A stretch of DNA of 46,020 nucleotides from an uncultured Collinsella sp. (GCA_900545605.1 UQZL01000015.1:1-46020); one strand, 5' to 3'; shown: positions 32,821 to 41,867, numbered from the stretch's first letter. Notes: generated by a model from the sequence alone, not told the origin. Numbers and translations: made by a program.

Positions 32821-33863
32821 TGGATCCGAGCGTCTACATCCCCGCCTACCTGGAGCGCGCCTACGTTGCGTCGCACCCCGAACTCACCGATGCAGCACGC
32901 GAGCTTGTCCATAACGACGTGAGCGTCAACCCTCATAAGTATGCGCAGACCGAGCATGCCCAAGCGCTGCTGTCCTATGCCGGCGTCCACCGCCACTTGC
33001 TCGACGAACTCCATCGCATCGAGGACATGGGCAGCGACGAGGAGTTTGAGCAGACGCGCAACCGCCTGTTCGACGACATGCGCGACGAGCTGCTCAAGAT
33101 CGTCCGCGTCGACGCGCTGGCCGTCGATGCCCAGCTGCTCGCCATCATTTTGGCGGACACGCCCGTCGACGCCTGTCTAGGCGACTTGATGAAGCTCGAG
33201 GCGACCACGGCCGATTACTTGCAGCAAAGCGTGCCCGGGTTCGACATGGAGGCCCCGCACTACTGGGCCAACAAGGTTTTGACGGACGGCGTGACGGCGG
33301 CCGATCTCACCGTAAGCGAGCCGGCTCTTATCGGGTGGCTCCACACGCTCGAGGCCATCTCGCAGCTGTGCATGGCGAGCGCTCGCTACCGTGCTGCCGC
33401 CAACTATTCTCGCCGCGTTCTTAAGGCGGAAGGCTATCCCACCCGAGCTGCAGGCACCGTGCTACTCGCCCTCGCTCGCCTGGAAGACGAGGACGGCTTT
33501 TTTGCCCTGGCCCACCAGCTCGAAGAACAGATGGGGGCCGATGCCCTCGAGGACTCCCCCTGGTACCTGCTCGCCCGCACGATCTTGCTGTTCAAAACGA
33601 ACAAGATGCGCCCGGCGACACGCGCGCTGCGTGAGTTTGCCAACCGCTGCGAGGGCGGCGCGTTCTTTTTGCTGAACCCCATGTATCAGACGCCGTACCT
33701 TCCCTGCCGGCCCGAACCGCACGACCCCTGGGACCTTTCGCATCAGGCAGTTTGGGAGGCCGACGGCATCATCTCGGATACTCCCGACTTTGCCCCCTGG
33801 GCCAGCGCTTGCGAAGACGTATCGCAGCTTGCCCAGGAATTTGCGCGCCGCTACGGCTTTTAA
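32820..33863 (+). CDS. Helical-repeat (TPR-like) protein, second of pair
   Basis: 347 aa, translationally coupled to the gene before it (TAATG). All-helical, with a repeat-like stretch ISQLCMASARYRAAANYSRRVLKAEGYPTRAA at about residues 180-215 that resembles TPR units. The C-terminal 60 residues are Pro/Trp-rich. It has little obvious similarity to its partner apart from this shared style, and no recognised function. Confidence 0.68.
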   Translation: MDPSVYIPAYLERAYVASHPELTDAARELVHNDVSVNPHKYAQTEHAQALLSYAGVHRHLLDELHRIEDMGSDEEFEQTRNRLFDDMRDELLKIVRVDALAVDAQLLAIILADTPVDACLGDLMKLEATTADYLQQSVPGFDMEAPHYWANKVLTDGVTAADLTVSEPALIGWLHTLEAISQLCMASARYRAAANYSRRVLKAEGYPTRAAGTVLLALARLEDEDGFFALAHQLEEQMGADALEDSPWYLLARTILLFKTNKMRPATRALREFANRCEGGAFFLLNPMYQTPYLPCRPEPHDPWDLSHQAVWEADGIISDTPDFAPWASACEDVSQLAQEFARRYGF

Positions 33864-33908
33864 CGGCACAAACGTCACGACCATGTCATTCACGTTAGGA
33901 ACGGCTTC

Positions 33909-36086
33909 ATGAACTTCCGCTCATCTCTCGCCTGCACCTCGAGCGATATCGCCCGCTGGGGGCTGCGCTCCGTCCTTAAGCGCCAGGGCGGCGTACTCCC
34001 CGGCCGCATCGCCATGAAGATCGACCCCGAGCTGCTAAGCGACCTCGCGGGCCTTGTCGACCGCAGCGTGGTGATCACCGGCACCAACGGCAAGACCACC
34101 ACCTCCAACCTCATCGCCGATGCCGTTGCCGCCAGCGGCGCCACCGTGGTATGCAACCGTGCCGGAAACAACATGGAGCCGGGCGTGGTTGGTGCCCTGC
34201 TCGAGGCGCGCGGCAACCTTAAGCGAACCGCCAGCAGCAAGCGCGTAGGCGTCTTTGAGTGCGACGAGCTCTACACGGTGCGCGTCCTGCCCAAGCTCAA
34301 GCCGACCTACTTTGTGCTGCTCAACCTGTTCCGCGACCAGCTGGACCGCTACGGTGAGATCGACCACACCCAGGACGTCATCGCCCACGCGCTGGAGCTT
34401 TCGCCGACAACGACGCTCATCTATAACGCCGACGATCCGCTGTGCGCCTCGATCGCCGCGCGCGTCCCCAATATGAGCATCGCCTTTGGCATCGACGGCG
34501 CCACCGACACCGAGTCTGACCGCATTAGCGACTCGCGCTTTTGCTCGCAGTGCAACACCCCGTTGGAGTACGACTACGTGCAATACGGCCAGCTCGGCGC
34601 CTATCATTGTCCTTCGTGCGGTTGGGCACGCCCTGCGCTTGTCCGTCGCGTGACGGGCGTGGAGCTCGGCTGCGACGGCTACGGCTTTGACCTGGTCTTT
34701 GGATCTGCGCCCAACGCGGCTGCCGTACACATCGCCACGCGCTACAACGGTCTGTACATGGTCTACAACGTTGCCGCCGCATTCTTTGCCGCACATGAGT
34801 TGGGCGTGGATACGGCGCACCTGCAGCCCACGCTCGATGCCTATGTGCCCGCCGGCGGACGCATGGGGCGCTGGGATATCGCCGGCCGTACCGTCGAGGC
34901 AAACCTGGCCAAGAATCCCGTGGGCTTCGATCGCCAGATTCAGTCCATTAAAACGGCAGGCGGCAGACTCTGCGCTTTCTTCCTCAACGACAACGATGCC
35001 GACGGCCACGATGTATCGTGGATCTACGACGTCGACTTCGAGCGCATCGCCGATACCCCAGGGCTTGTCGCCTTTGCCGGCGGCACGCGTGCACACGATA
35101 TGCAGGTACGTCTGAAGTACGCCGGCATCGACGCCGCCATCATCTCGAATATCGAGCAAGCGATCGGCGCCGTGGCGGACGAGGAGGCTGGCGATACTTT
35201 CTACGCCGTCGCCAACTACACGGCCTTCCCGCCGCTGGTCCAGGAGCTCAACGAGCTTAAGAGCGCCGATGCGAGCTCGGTCGCCTCCCACGCCGTAACG
35301 CGCGCCGATGACAGCGTTGTCCCCACCGATATTGCGCCGGTCGAGCTTTCGCGCCCGCTACGCATCGTCTACCTGTATCCCGATGCCCTCAACCTCTATG
35401 GCGACGGCGGCAACGTCATCGCCCTCGAGCGCCGCTGCGCTTGGCGCGGCATTCCCGCGCGCGTGGACGAGGTCCGCATGGGCGAGACGCTCGATCTCAC
35501 CGACGCCGACATCGTCATGATGGGCGGTGGCTCCGACCGCGATCAGCTAGCTGTGGCACACGAGCTGCTCGCTCAAAAAGACAAGGTCGCAGCCTATGTT
35601 GAGGATGGCGGCTCGCTGCTCGCTATCTGCGGCAGCTATCAGCTACTCGGCCGTTCGTACTATATGGGCGAGAATCGCATCGAGGGCCTGGGCGTCATTG
35701 CCGCCGAAACCGTGCGCGGCTCCGATCGCCTGATCGGCAACGTCGCCGTCAAGACCGACCTGGCACCCGAGCCCTTTGTGGGATTCGAGAATCACGGCGG
35801 CCGCACCCTGCTCGATGCGGAGGCCACGCCGCTCGGAACGTCCGTCGTCACGGGTACCGGCAACAACGGCGACGATGGCTTTGAAGGCCTCATCTACAAG
35901 GGCGTCATCGGCACGTACCTACACGGACCGGCACTACCCAAGAACCCCGCGCTCGCTGACTGGCTCATCGCCCACGCTCTCGAGCGCCGTGGCGATGCAC
36001 AGGCCACCGCTCTGCTGCCGCTCAAGCCCCTCGACGACGCTTACGAGCACGCCGCCCACGACGCCGCGATGAAGCTCCTCCCCTAA
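33909..36086 (+). CDS. Fused lipid II isoglutaminyl synthase (MurT-GatD)
   Basis: 725 aa. MurT and GatD together convert D-Glu of the lipid II stem to D-isoglutamine. Residues 1-460 are the Mur-ligase-like MurT part: GTNGKTTT P-loop at 58-65, a CSQC...CPSC zinc ribbon at about 213-239 as in MurT, then the MurT C-terminal domain. From about 480 (RIVYLYPDALNLYGDGGN) the GatD amidotransferase begins: nucleophile C574 in AICGSYQLLG and H672 in GTYLHGP. In Staphylococcus and Streptococcus the two are separate genes; here one open frame joins them through an Ala/Asp/Ser linker. Start weakly supported (AGGAA, 7 nt). Confidence 0.88.
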   Translation: MNFRSSLACTSSDIARWGLRSVLKRQGGVLPGRIAMKIDPELLSDLAGLVDRSVVITGTNGKTTTSNLIADAVAASGATVVCNRAGNNMEPGVVGALLEARGNLKRTASSKRVGVFECDELYTVRVLPKLKPTYFVLLNLFRDQLDRYGEIDHTQDVIAHALELSPTTTLIYNADDPLCASIAARVPNMSIAFGIDGATDTESDRISDSRFCSQCNTPLEYDYVQYGQLGAYHCPSCGWARPALVRRVTGVELGCDGYGFDLVFGSAPNAAAVHIATRYNGLYMVYNVAAAFFAAHELGVDTAHLQPTLDAYVPAGGRMGRWDIAGRTVEANLAKNPVGFDRQIQSIKTAGGRLCAFFLNDNDADGHDVSWIYDVDFERIADTPGLVAFAGGTRAHDMQVRLKYAGIDAAIISNIEQAIGAVADEEAGDTFYAVANYTAFPPLVQELNELKSADASSVASHAVTRADDSVVPTDIAPVELSRPLRIVYLYPDALNLYGDGGNVIALERRCAWRGIPARVDEVRMGETLDLTDADIVMMGGGSDRDQLAVAHELLAQKDKVAAYVEDGGSLLAICGSYQLLGRSYYMGENRIEGLGVIAAETVRGSDRLIGNVAVKTDLAPEPFVGFENHGGRTLLDAEATPLGTSVVTGTGNNGDDGFEGLIYKGVIGTYLHGPALPKNPALADWLIAHALERRGDAQATALLPLKPLDDAYEHAAHDAAMKLLP

Positions 36087-36093
36087 CGCCCCG

Positions 36094-36130
36094 CCACCAC
36101 AAAGGGGACAGGCACCTTTGTGGTGGTTTT
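36094..36130 (+). terminator. Terminator after murT-gatD
   Basis: CCACCACAAAGG and CCTTTGTGGTGG form a 12-bp stem around GGACAGGCA, then TTTT. The loop motif GGGGACAGGCACC is shared with other intergenic hairpins here. Confidence 0.8.
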
Positions 36131-36148
36131 GACCCGTCCCAGCGGTTT

Positions 36149-36285
36149 GTCTCGATCTGTAACATCTAGACCGTTAAAAGTCGTCTTACTGTTACAGATT
36201 GAGATATTCGTCCCGACGCCCGCCGTCTGTCTCGATCTGTAACAGATAGAGCCGATTTGCCCGCCCAGATGTTACAGATTGAGAT
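36149..36285. repeat. Tandem palindromic elements (two units, 80-bp period)
   Basis: Each unit has GTCTCGATCTGTAACA on the left and TGTTACAGATTGAGA on the right, so can fold into a 15-bp hairpin with a variable 25-nt loop: 36149-36205 and 36229-36285. Arms are nearly identical between units while the loops differ. No coding function is seen. Confidence 0.75.
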
Positions 36286-36384
36286 ATTTGAATATCGGAA
36301 TAGAAACCCACTCCTGTGTGGTGGTTTTTCAATCTGCCAACGATATGTGAACGGATAGAAAAGTCTGCTATACTCTTTCCCGCT

Positions 36385-36461
36385 GTCCCCATCGTCTAGC
36401 GGCCAAGGACGCCACCCTTTCAAGGTGGATATCGCGGGTTCGAATCCCGCTGGGGGCACCA
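36385..36461 (+). tRNA. tRNA-Glu (UUC)
   Basis: Acceptor GTCCCCA pairs with TGGGGGC, with discriminator A and encoded CCA. D-arm TCTAGCGGCCAAGGA, anticodon loop CTTTCAA (TTC, Glu), T-arm CGGGTTCGAATCCCG. A terminator follows. Confidence 0.97.
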
Positions 36462-36472
36462 CAGAATCTGAG

Positions 36473-36504
36473 AAGCCCGTTACCAATTCGGTAGCGGGCT
36501 TTTT
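36473..36504 (+). terminator. Terminator after tRNA-Glu
   Basis: AAGCCCG-TTACC pairs with GGTA-CGGGCTT, loop AATTC, then TTTTT. Confidence 0.8.
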
Positions 36505-36632
36505 GCTACCCATGCGCCGGGATTCGAACCCGACAGGGTGCGGAGCTGAGGAAACGCGCAAGCGTTTTCCAGCGCAGCGCGCAAGGAGTGAAGCGACGCA
36601 GCGAATGCGGGCGGCGCCAGCCGCACGCGGAC

Positions 36633-36650
36633 ATCCCGCTGGGGGCACCA
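36633..36650. repeat. Duplicated 3' end of tRNA-Glu (att-like)
   Basis: ATCCCGCTGGGGGCACCA repeats the last 18 nt of tRNA-Glu (36444-36461) exactly, 189 bp downstream. Between them lies a reverse-orientation T-arm-like sequence (GGGATTCGAACCCG at 36519) and a GGAAACGC/GCGTTTTCC hairpin. Confidence 0.75.
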
Positions 36651-36662
36651 ACTCAAAAATGT

Positions 36663-36700
36663 ACGAACCCGTGCGAGTTACCATCGCACGGGTTCGTTCT
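36663..36700. terminator. Bidirectional terminator
   Basis: ACGAACCCGTGCGA and TCGCACGGGTTCGT make a 14-bp stem with T-rich DNA on both sides. It can stop rightward reading from the tRNA region and leftward reading from the EFR1 gene. Confidence 0.85.
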
Positions 36701-36738
36701 TTCTTGACATTAGATGAAGAAGACTCAAAGCCCTTGCG

Positions 36739-37500
36739 CTAGATAAACAGCTCGCACTCCTTCCGCTCGGCACAAACTTTGCTCAACATCTTGGTAGCCG
36801 CAGAGAGCATGACGGGATTTACCGCGCGAGCGCCCCACGGACACACGGCAACGCAGCGCATGCAGGAAATGCAGGCCTTTTTGTCCACCCGCTTGGGATC
36901 GTCTTTATCGATAGCGCCAACGGGACACGCTGCGACGCAAGCCCCGCAGGCGGTGCACTCCTTTGTGGCCCTAGGCACCATGCCGGTACCCCCGGCTTTC
37001 TTATAGGGACGATTACCCGGAATAGCCGGCTCAGAAGCATCTCCTGCAGACATCTTTTGCTGAATCTGATTCGCAAACCCAGCGAGCTGCGCCGCGTCCT
37101 GTGGGTCTGGCCGACCGGCTGCAAACTGGCGAACAATAGAATGCTCGGCGATGGCTGAAACCGCCGCGATCACCCGAAAGCCCGCGCCCTTTGCCGCGTC
37201 TTCAAGCTCGACCAGCGTGTCCTCATACGCGCGGTTTCCGTAAACACAAACCAGAACCGCCTGCGCACCGTTTCCCCGCATCATACCCAAGCGCTCCGCA
37301 GCCACAGCCGGGACTCGCCCGCCATACGAGGGCACCGCGATCACGGCTACATCCTCTTTTGTCATCGCAACCGTGCGAAAACCAAGCCCGCTATCGGTCA
37401 GATCTACAGCAACGGTTTCCCCTTCCAACGCATTGGCAATGTAGCCAGACGCCCTTTCCGTTCCGCCGGTCGGGCTAAACACGATATCGAATACCCTCAT
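36739..37500 (-). CDS. EFR1-type flavodoxin-ferredoxin
   Basis: 253 aa. An N-terminal flavodoxin-like half (DIVFSPTGGTERA phosphate loop, AVPSYGGRVP) is joined to a C-terminal pair of 4Fe-4S motifs, CTACGACVAACP and CISCMRCVAVCP. The architecture is that of EFR1-family proteins of anaerobes; an electron-carrier role is inferred. The start MRVFDIVFSP at 37500 follows AGGAT; a longer upstream frame adds a non-family N-terminus. Single gene between terminators. Confidence 0.87.
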   Translation of the reverse strand: MRVFDIVFSPTGGTERASGYIANALEGETVAVDLTDSGLGFRTVAMTKEDVAVIAVPSYGGRVPAVAAERLGMMRGNGAQAVLVCVYGNRAYEDTLVELEDAAKGAGFRVIAAVSAIAEHSIVRQFAAGRPDPQDAAQLAGFANQIQQKMSAGDASEPAIPGNRPYKKAGGTGMVPRATKECTACGACVAACPVGAIDKDDPKRVDKKACISCMRCVAVCPWGARAVNPVMLSAATKMLSKVCAERKECELFI

Positions 37501-37630
37501 CGGATCATCCTCCCCTTTATGAACAAACGCCCGAAACGTCCGCATGCCAAAACAGGTTACAACTTTTAAAATGCCCCGCGCGAAACGCTCGCTCGGCTGC
37601 AAGTTCAAAGCAGGTCAAAGCGGCAAAAAA

Positions 37631-37660
37631 GAAGGGGCCTCACACAGGCGAGACCCCTTC
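37631..37660 (-). terminator. Terminator after glnN
   Basis: GAAGGGGTCTC and GAGGCCCCTTC (reverse strand) pair, then TTTTTT. Confidence 0.85.
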
Positions 37661-37683
37661 ACACGCAAAATCAAACGTGTCTG

Positions 37684-39771
37684 TTACACATAGAACAGAA
37701 TGTCGTCGTAGGTCGGGACCGGCCAGTAGTCAGCGGCCACAATCTCCTCCATGGCATCCACGGCGGCGCGCAGCGTATCCATAGCGGGAACGACCTCATG
37801 TGCATACACGTTGGCCTGCTCCTGGCCATCGAGAGCCTCGGCCTTCTGATGCACGGCGTCGAGCGCCTTGATGGAGTCGTTGATGGTGGTGATGCCGTTG
37901 CAGAGCTTGTTGAGCGTGTTCTGCTCGCACTGCATGGCGGCCTCGGCACCGGCGGCACGAATAGTCTCAAGGCCCTTAGCGACCTTGGTGGCATAGGCGG
38001 TAATGACCGGGCGATAGGTACGACGCGCCTCGCGAACCATCGTGGTGGCCTCGATGTTCATGAGCTTGTTGTACTTCTCGAGCTTGCAGTCGTAGCGGCA
38101 CTGGGCCTCGGCCTTGGTCAGGACACCCGTCTCCTCAAAGAGCGCAATGGCCTTATCGGAAACAAAGGCGGGCAGGGCGTCGGCCGTGGTCTTGTTGTTG
38201 GCAAGGCCGCGCTTCTCGGCCTCGACGGGCCACTCGTCGGAGTAGCCATCGCCGGAGAAGAGGATGCGCTGGTGGTCGGTCAGCACCTTCTTGCAGTACT
38301 CGAGCGCGGCGTCCTGGAACTCATCCTCGGGCGTACCCTCGAGTGCGTCGGCGAAGGACTTGAGTGACTTGGCCACGGCGGCATCGAGCACCAGGTTGGA
38401 GTCGGAGACGTTCTGCTCGGAGCCGCAGGCACGGAACTCGAACTTGTTGCCGGTGAAGGCAAACGGGGAGGTGCGGTTGCGGTCGGTGTTGTCCTGCATC
38501 AGCTTGGGCAGGGTATCGGCGCCCAGGTCGAGCACGCCGCGCGTGGCATGGACGGAAGCCTTGCCATCGATGATCTTCTCGACGACCTCGGTAAGCTGGT
38601 CGCCCAGGAAGATGGACATAATCGCCGGAGGAGCCTCGTTGGCGCCCAGACGATGGTCGTTGCCGGCCGAGGCAACGGAGGCACGCAGGAGCTCCTGATA
38701 GTTATCGACGGCCTCGATCACCGCGGTGAGGAAGACGATGAACTGCAGGTTGTCGAGCGGGGTGTCGCCCGGATCGAGCAGATTCTCGGACTCGGTGCCA
38801 AGCGACCAGTTGTTGTGCTTGCCCGAACCATTGATGCCCTCGAAGGGCTTCTCGTGCAGCAGGCAGACCAAGTCGTGGCGGGAGGCGATGAGCTTCATCT
38901 TCTCCATCATGACCAGATTCTGGTCGATGGCCTCGTTGACCTCGCCATAGACCGGTGCGAGCTCATGCTGGCAGGGAGCGACCTCGTTGTGCTTGGTCTT
39001 GGCGGGAATGCCAAGCGCCCACAGTTCATCGTCCAGGTCCTTCATATAGGCCGAGACGGTGGGGCGGATAGCGCCAAAGTAGTGCTCCTCGAGCTCCTGG
39101 CCCTTGCAGGGAGCAGCACCAAAGAGGGTGCGGCCGGTGATGACCAGGTCCTTGCGCTTGCGGTAGGCGTCCTTCTTGATCAGGAAGTACTCCTGCTCGT
39201 CGCCCACGGAAGGAACGACCTTCTTGGGGGTCTTGCCAAACAGTGCCAAAACGCGCTTGGACTCACGCGAGAGCGCGGTCATGGAGCGCAGCAGCGGGGT
39301 CTTCTTGTCCAGGGCCTCACCCGTGTAGGAGCAGAAAGCCGTGGGGATGCATAGGACATCGTCCTTGATAAAGGCGGGGCTGGTGGGATCCCAAGCGGTG
39401 TAGCCACGGGCCTCGAAGGTGGCACGCAGGCCGCCGTTGGGGAAGCTGGAGGCATCGGGCTCGCCCTGGATGAGGTTCTTGCCCGTAAACTTGGTAATGG
39501 CGGTGCCGTCGTGGTTGGGCTCCAAGAAGCTGTCGTGCTTCTCGGAAGTAATGCCCGAAAGAGGCTGGAACCAGTGCGCGTAGTGCGTCGCGCCCTTGGA
39601 GATGGCCCAGACCTTCATGGCATGGGCAACGGCGTTGGCCACATCCAGGTCGAGCGGCTCACCGCCCTCGAGGGTTGCAGCAAGGCGCTTCCAAATGTCC
39701 TTGGGGAGGTAGTCCTTCATGACTTCCTCAGAGAACACCATGGTCCCGAAGCGGTCAGTAAGTTCGGCCAT
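37684..39771 (-). CDS. glnN: Glutamine synthetase type III
   Basis: 695 aa, far longer than GSI. Makes glutamine from glutamate, ammonia and ATP. GSIII features: N-terminal RFGTMVFSEEVMKDYLP, catalytic KHNEVAPCQHELAP, NGSGKHNNWS and the FEFRACGSEQNVSDSN segment, plus the long GSIII C-terminal extension. AGGGAG lies 6 nt before the ATG at 39771. Its upstream region has a GCGACA/TGTCGC inverted repeat that may mediate nitrogen control. Confidence 0.95.
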   Translation of the reverse strand: MAELTDRFGTMVFSEEVMKDYLPKDIWKRLAATLEGGEPLDLDVANAVAHAMKVWAISKGATHYAHWFQPLSGITSEKHDSFLEPNHDGTAITKFTGKNLIQGEPDASSFPNGGLRATFEARGYTAWDPTSPAFIKDDVLCIPTAFCSYTGEALDKKTPLLRSMTALSRESKRVLALFGKTPKKVVPSVGDEQEYFLIKKDAYRKRKDLVITGRTLFGAAPCKGQELEEHYFGAIRPTVSAYMKDLDDELWALGIPAKTKHNEVAPCQHELAPVYGEVNEAIDQNLVMMEKMKLIASRHDLVCLLHEKPFEGINGSGKHNNWSLGTESENLLDPGDTPLDNLQFIVFLTAVIEAVDNYQELLRASVASAGNDHRLGANEAPPAIMSIFLGDQLTEVVEKIIDGKASVHATRGVLDLGADTLPKLMQDNTDRNRTSPFAFTGNKFEFRACGSEQNVSDSNLVLDAAVAKSLKSFADALEGTPEDEFQDAALEYCKKVLTDHQRILFSGDGYSDEWPVEAEKRGLANNKTTADALPAFVSDKAIALFEETGVLTKAEAQCRYDCKLEKYNKLMNIEATTMVREARRTYRPVITAYATKVAKGLETIRAAGAEAAMQCEQNTLNKLCNGITTINDSIKALDAVHQKAEALDGQEQANVYAHEVVPAMDTLRAAVDAMEEIVAADYWPVPTYDDILFYV

Positions 39772-39850
39772 ACGGAACTCCCTTCGTATCGGCACCGCGT
39801 GAGAAGCGGTGTTGATTACTAACGAACGAGTCATAGCTTAGACTCGCCGT

Positions 39851-39888
39851 GTTTCCGCGACATTACCGTTATGTTGCTGTCGCGAAAC
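39851..39888. promoter_or_regulatory. Inverted repeat upstream of glnN
   Basis: GTTTCCGCGACA and TGTCGCGAAAC flank a 15-bp spacer, 80 bp ahead of the glnN start. Likely operator of an unidentified regulator; consensus does not match GlnR boxes. No gene is supported in 39835-40197. Confidence 0.5.
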
Positions 39889-40007
39889 CAATCAATGAGG
39901 TTACCCTATCGAGGCGGCGTTGCCACCCTCAACAGCCAATCAACTGCATAAATTGCAGACCTCTCCCCATGGTTTAAGGGTAGTCAATTTGGGATGGAGC
40001 TCTATTA

Positions 40008-40033
40008 ACTGGTATTTTGCATCAGATACCAGT
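40008..40033. repeat. 8-bp inverted repeat in the glnN-metF intergenic region
   Basis: ACTGGTAT and ATACCAGT enclose 10 bp, followed by CTTTATAG. Role unknown; it could be an operator for metF. Confidence 0.4.
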
Positions 40034-40197
40034 CTTTATAGTCCGTGCCTAGATTAGCCGCTCTGTTATAGAGAAAGCCGATAGCAAGGCATCTTTGATT
40101 GGTATCCCCGAATAACGAGTGAAACTCCACCGTGACACAGTGGTGCTGTAGAATCCTTACAACACATCACACTATTACGTATCTAGAGGAGCACAAT

Positions 40198-41070
40198 ATG
40201 CGCGTCGACGAGGTTTTTAAGCAGGCAGCATCCCAGGGCACCGCGCCCGTTTCGTTTGAGATGTTCCCGCCCAAGGGCGAGCTGACCCTCGACACGGCTC
40301 GCGAAGTGGCAGGCAATCTGTGCAAGCTTTCGCCGAGCTTTGTCTCGGTCACCTGCTCGGCCGGCGGCTCGGGCAACGGTGCCACCACCGCCCCCATCGC
40401 GCATATGATTTCGAGCGAATTCGACACGCCCTCGGTGGCACACCTTACCTGCGTGGGCCGCTCGCATGCCGATATCGCCGCCAAGATCGACGAGTATCGC
40501 GCCGCCGGGGTTGAAAACATCCTGGCCCTGCGTGGTGATCTTCCCGCTGGCGCGACTGAGGACGACAAGCCTGCCTCCGACTACGCCTACGCCCGTGACC
40601 TCATCCCCGAGCTCGTCGACGCCGGCTTTTGCGTGGGCGCCGCAGCCTACCCCGAGGGCCACATTGCCTGTGAGGATCTCAACCTCTCGGTCGAACACCT
40701 CAAGCAAAAGCAGGACGCCGGCGCGAGCTTCTTTGTGACGCAGCTCTTCTTTGATAACGAGTGCTTCTACCGTTTTCGCGAGCTTGCCGACAAGGCCGGC
40801 ATCACCGTGCCCATTACCGCGGGCATCATGCCGTTTATGGGCAAGTCGCAGATCAGCCGCATGGTCTTTATGTGCGGCGCGTCGCTGCCCTCCCCCGTCA
40901 TCAAGATTCTCGCCAAGTACGAGAATGACCCCGAGAGCCTGCAGGCAGCCGGTGTAGATTATGCCGCCCGCCAGCTTTGCGACCTCAAGGAGCACGGCGC
41001 CGACGGCCTGCACCTGTACACTATGAACCGTCCTGCGATCGCCGCGACCATTATGGAGCGCCTGGGGTAA
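40198..41070 (+). CDS. metF: Methylenetetrahydrofolate reductase
   Basis: 290 aa. Reduces 5,10-methylene-THF to 5-methyl-THF, the methyl donor for MetH. FEMFPPKGE at the start, SVTCSAGG, LRGDLP, FFVTQLFFD and the C-terminal GLHLYTMNR mark the family. GAGGAG precedes the ATG at 40198, with a TAGAAT box about 45 bp upstream. No B12 or SAM riboswitch is apparent in the leader. The stop overlaps the next start (TAATG). Confidence 0.95.
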   Translation: MRVDEVFKQAASQGTAPVSFEMFPPKGELTLDTAREVAGNLCKLSPSFVSVTCSAGGSGNGATTAPIAHMISSEFDTPSVAHLTCVGRSHADIAAKIDEYRAAGVENILALRGDLPAGATEDDKPASDYAYARDLIPELVDAGFCVGAAAYPEGHIACEDLNLSVEHLKQKQDAGASFFVTQLFFDNECFYRFRELADKAGITVPITAGIMPFMGKSQISRMVFMCGASLPSPVIKILAKYENDPESLQAAGVDYAARQLCDLKEHGADGLHLYTMNRPAIAATIMERLG

Positions 41071-41858
41071 TGGAAAAACCGCACATCGATACAACCGCTG
41101 TCGAAGTGCCGGCCGACCTTGCGTCGCCGGCGCTTTACCGTGTCGATGCTGCGTACCATCCCCGTGTCGACCGTGCCGAGATGCTGCGGTATCTGGGTTA
41201 CGGCGGCCAGCAGATCGAGCCCGAGCTGTCACGACGTATTGAGCTTGTGGTCGAGCGTCTGGAACTGGACATTGAGCCTCGTGGCGTGCGCCGCGTGTTT
41301 GCCGTCGATGCCACGGGCGTGGACGAACAAAGTGAGCCTTGCATTCGCTTGGTCGGCACCAACGTTGAGCTGCGAGGTCGCGATATCTATCGACATCTCA
41401 AAGATGCCCGCTTTGCCGCGCTCATGGCATGCACCCTCGGCATGGACGCCGAGCGTCGCCTGCGCACCACGGGAGCCCAACATCCCCTGGAGGGCGCCGT
41501 GCTCGACGCCGCGTGCTCCGCTTACGTGGAAGCCGCCGTTGAGCAAATGGACCAGCAGGTCAAGACGGACGCCGCCGCACACGGGCTCGCCGGCAACTGG
41601 CGTTTTAGTCCCGGCTACGGCGACTGCCCGCTCTCGGCTCAGCGCTCGATCGTCAATGCGCTCAACGCCACGCGGCTCATCGGGCTTACCGTCACGCCCA
41701 CCAGCCTGCTCATGCCCACCAAAAGCGTGACCGCGGTGATCGGCCTATTCGACGGCGAGGTCCACGACGCCCAGAGCCGCCCCACCTGCAATATCTGCCG
41801 CATGCGCGAGCACTGCCGCTTCCGCGCCGCCCACACCACCTGCTATTCCAGCCATTAG
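41070..41858 (+). CDS. Stand-alone methionine synthase activation domain
   Basis: 262 aa. It resembles the MetH activation (SAM-binding) domain: GNWRFSPGYGDCPLSAQRSIVNAL contains the RxxPGYG motif, followed by GLTVTPTSLLMPTKSVTAVIGL. It ends CNICRMREHCRFRA, a Cys cluster not present in E. coli MetH. It supplies the reductive reactivation of the cobalamin that the adjacent MetH lacks. ATG overlaps the metF stop; metH starts 9 bp after its end. Confidence 0.85.
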   Translation: MEKPHIDTTAVEVPADLASPALYRVDAAYHPRVDRAEMLRYLGYGGQQIEPELSRRIELVVERLELDIEPRGVRRVFAVDATGVDEQSEPCIRLVGTNVELRGRDIYRHLKDARFAALMACTLGMDAERRLRTTGAQHPLEGAVLDAACSAYVEAAVEQMDQQVKTDAAAHGLAGNWRFSPGYGDCPLSAQRSIVNALNATRLIGLTVTPTSLLMPTKSVTAVIGLFDGEVHDAQSRPTCNICRMREHCRFRAAHTTCYSSH

Positions 41859-41867
41859 GAGCCCTCG

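Noticed and set aside
36149..36285. CRISPR array
   Set aside because: Only two units, each a palindrome with its own internal spacer; no cas gene nearby.
40034..40197. Cobalamin or SAM riboswitch ahead of metF/metH
   Set aside because: No B12-box or SAM-type core could be traced in the leader.
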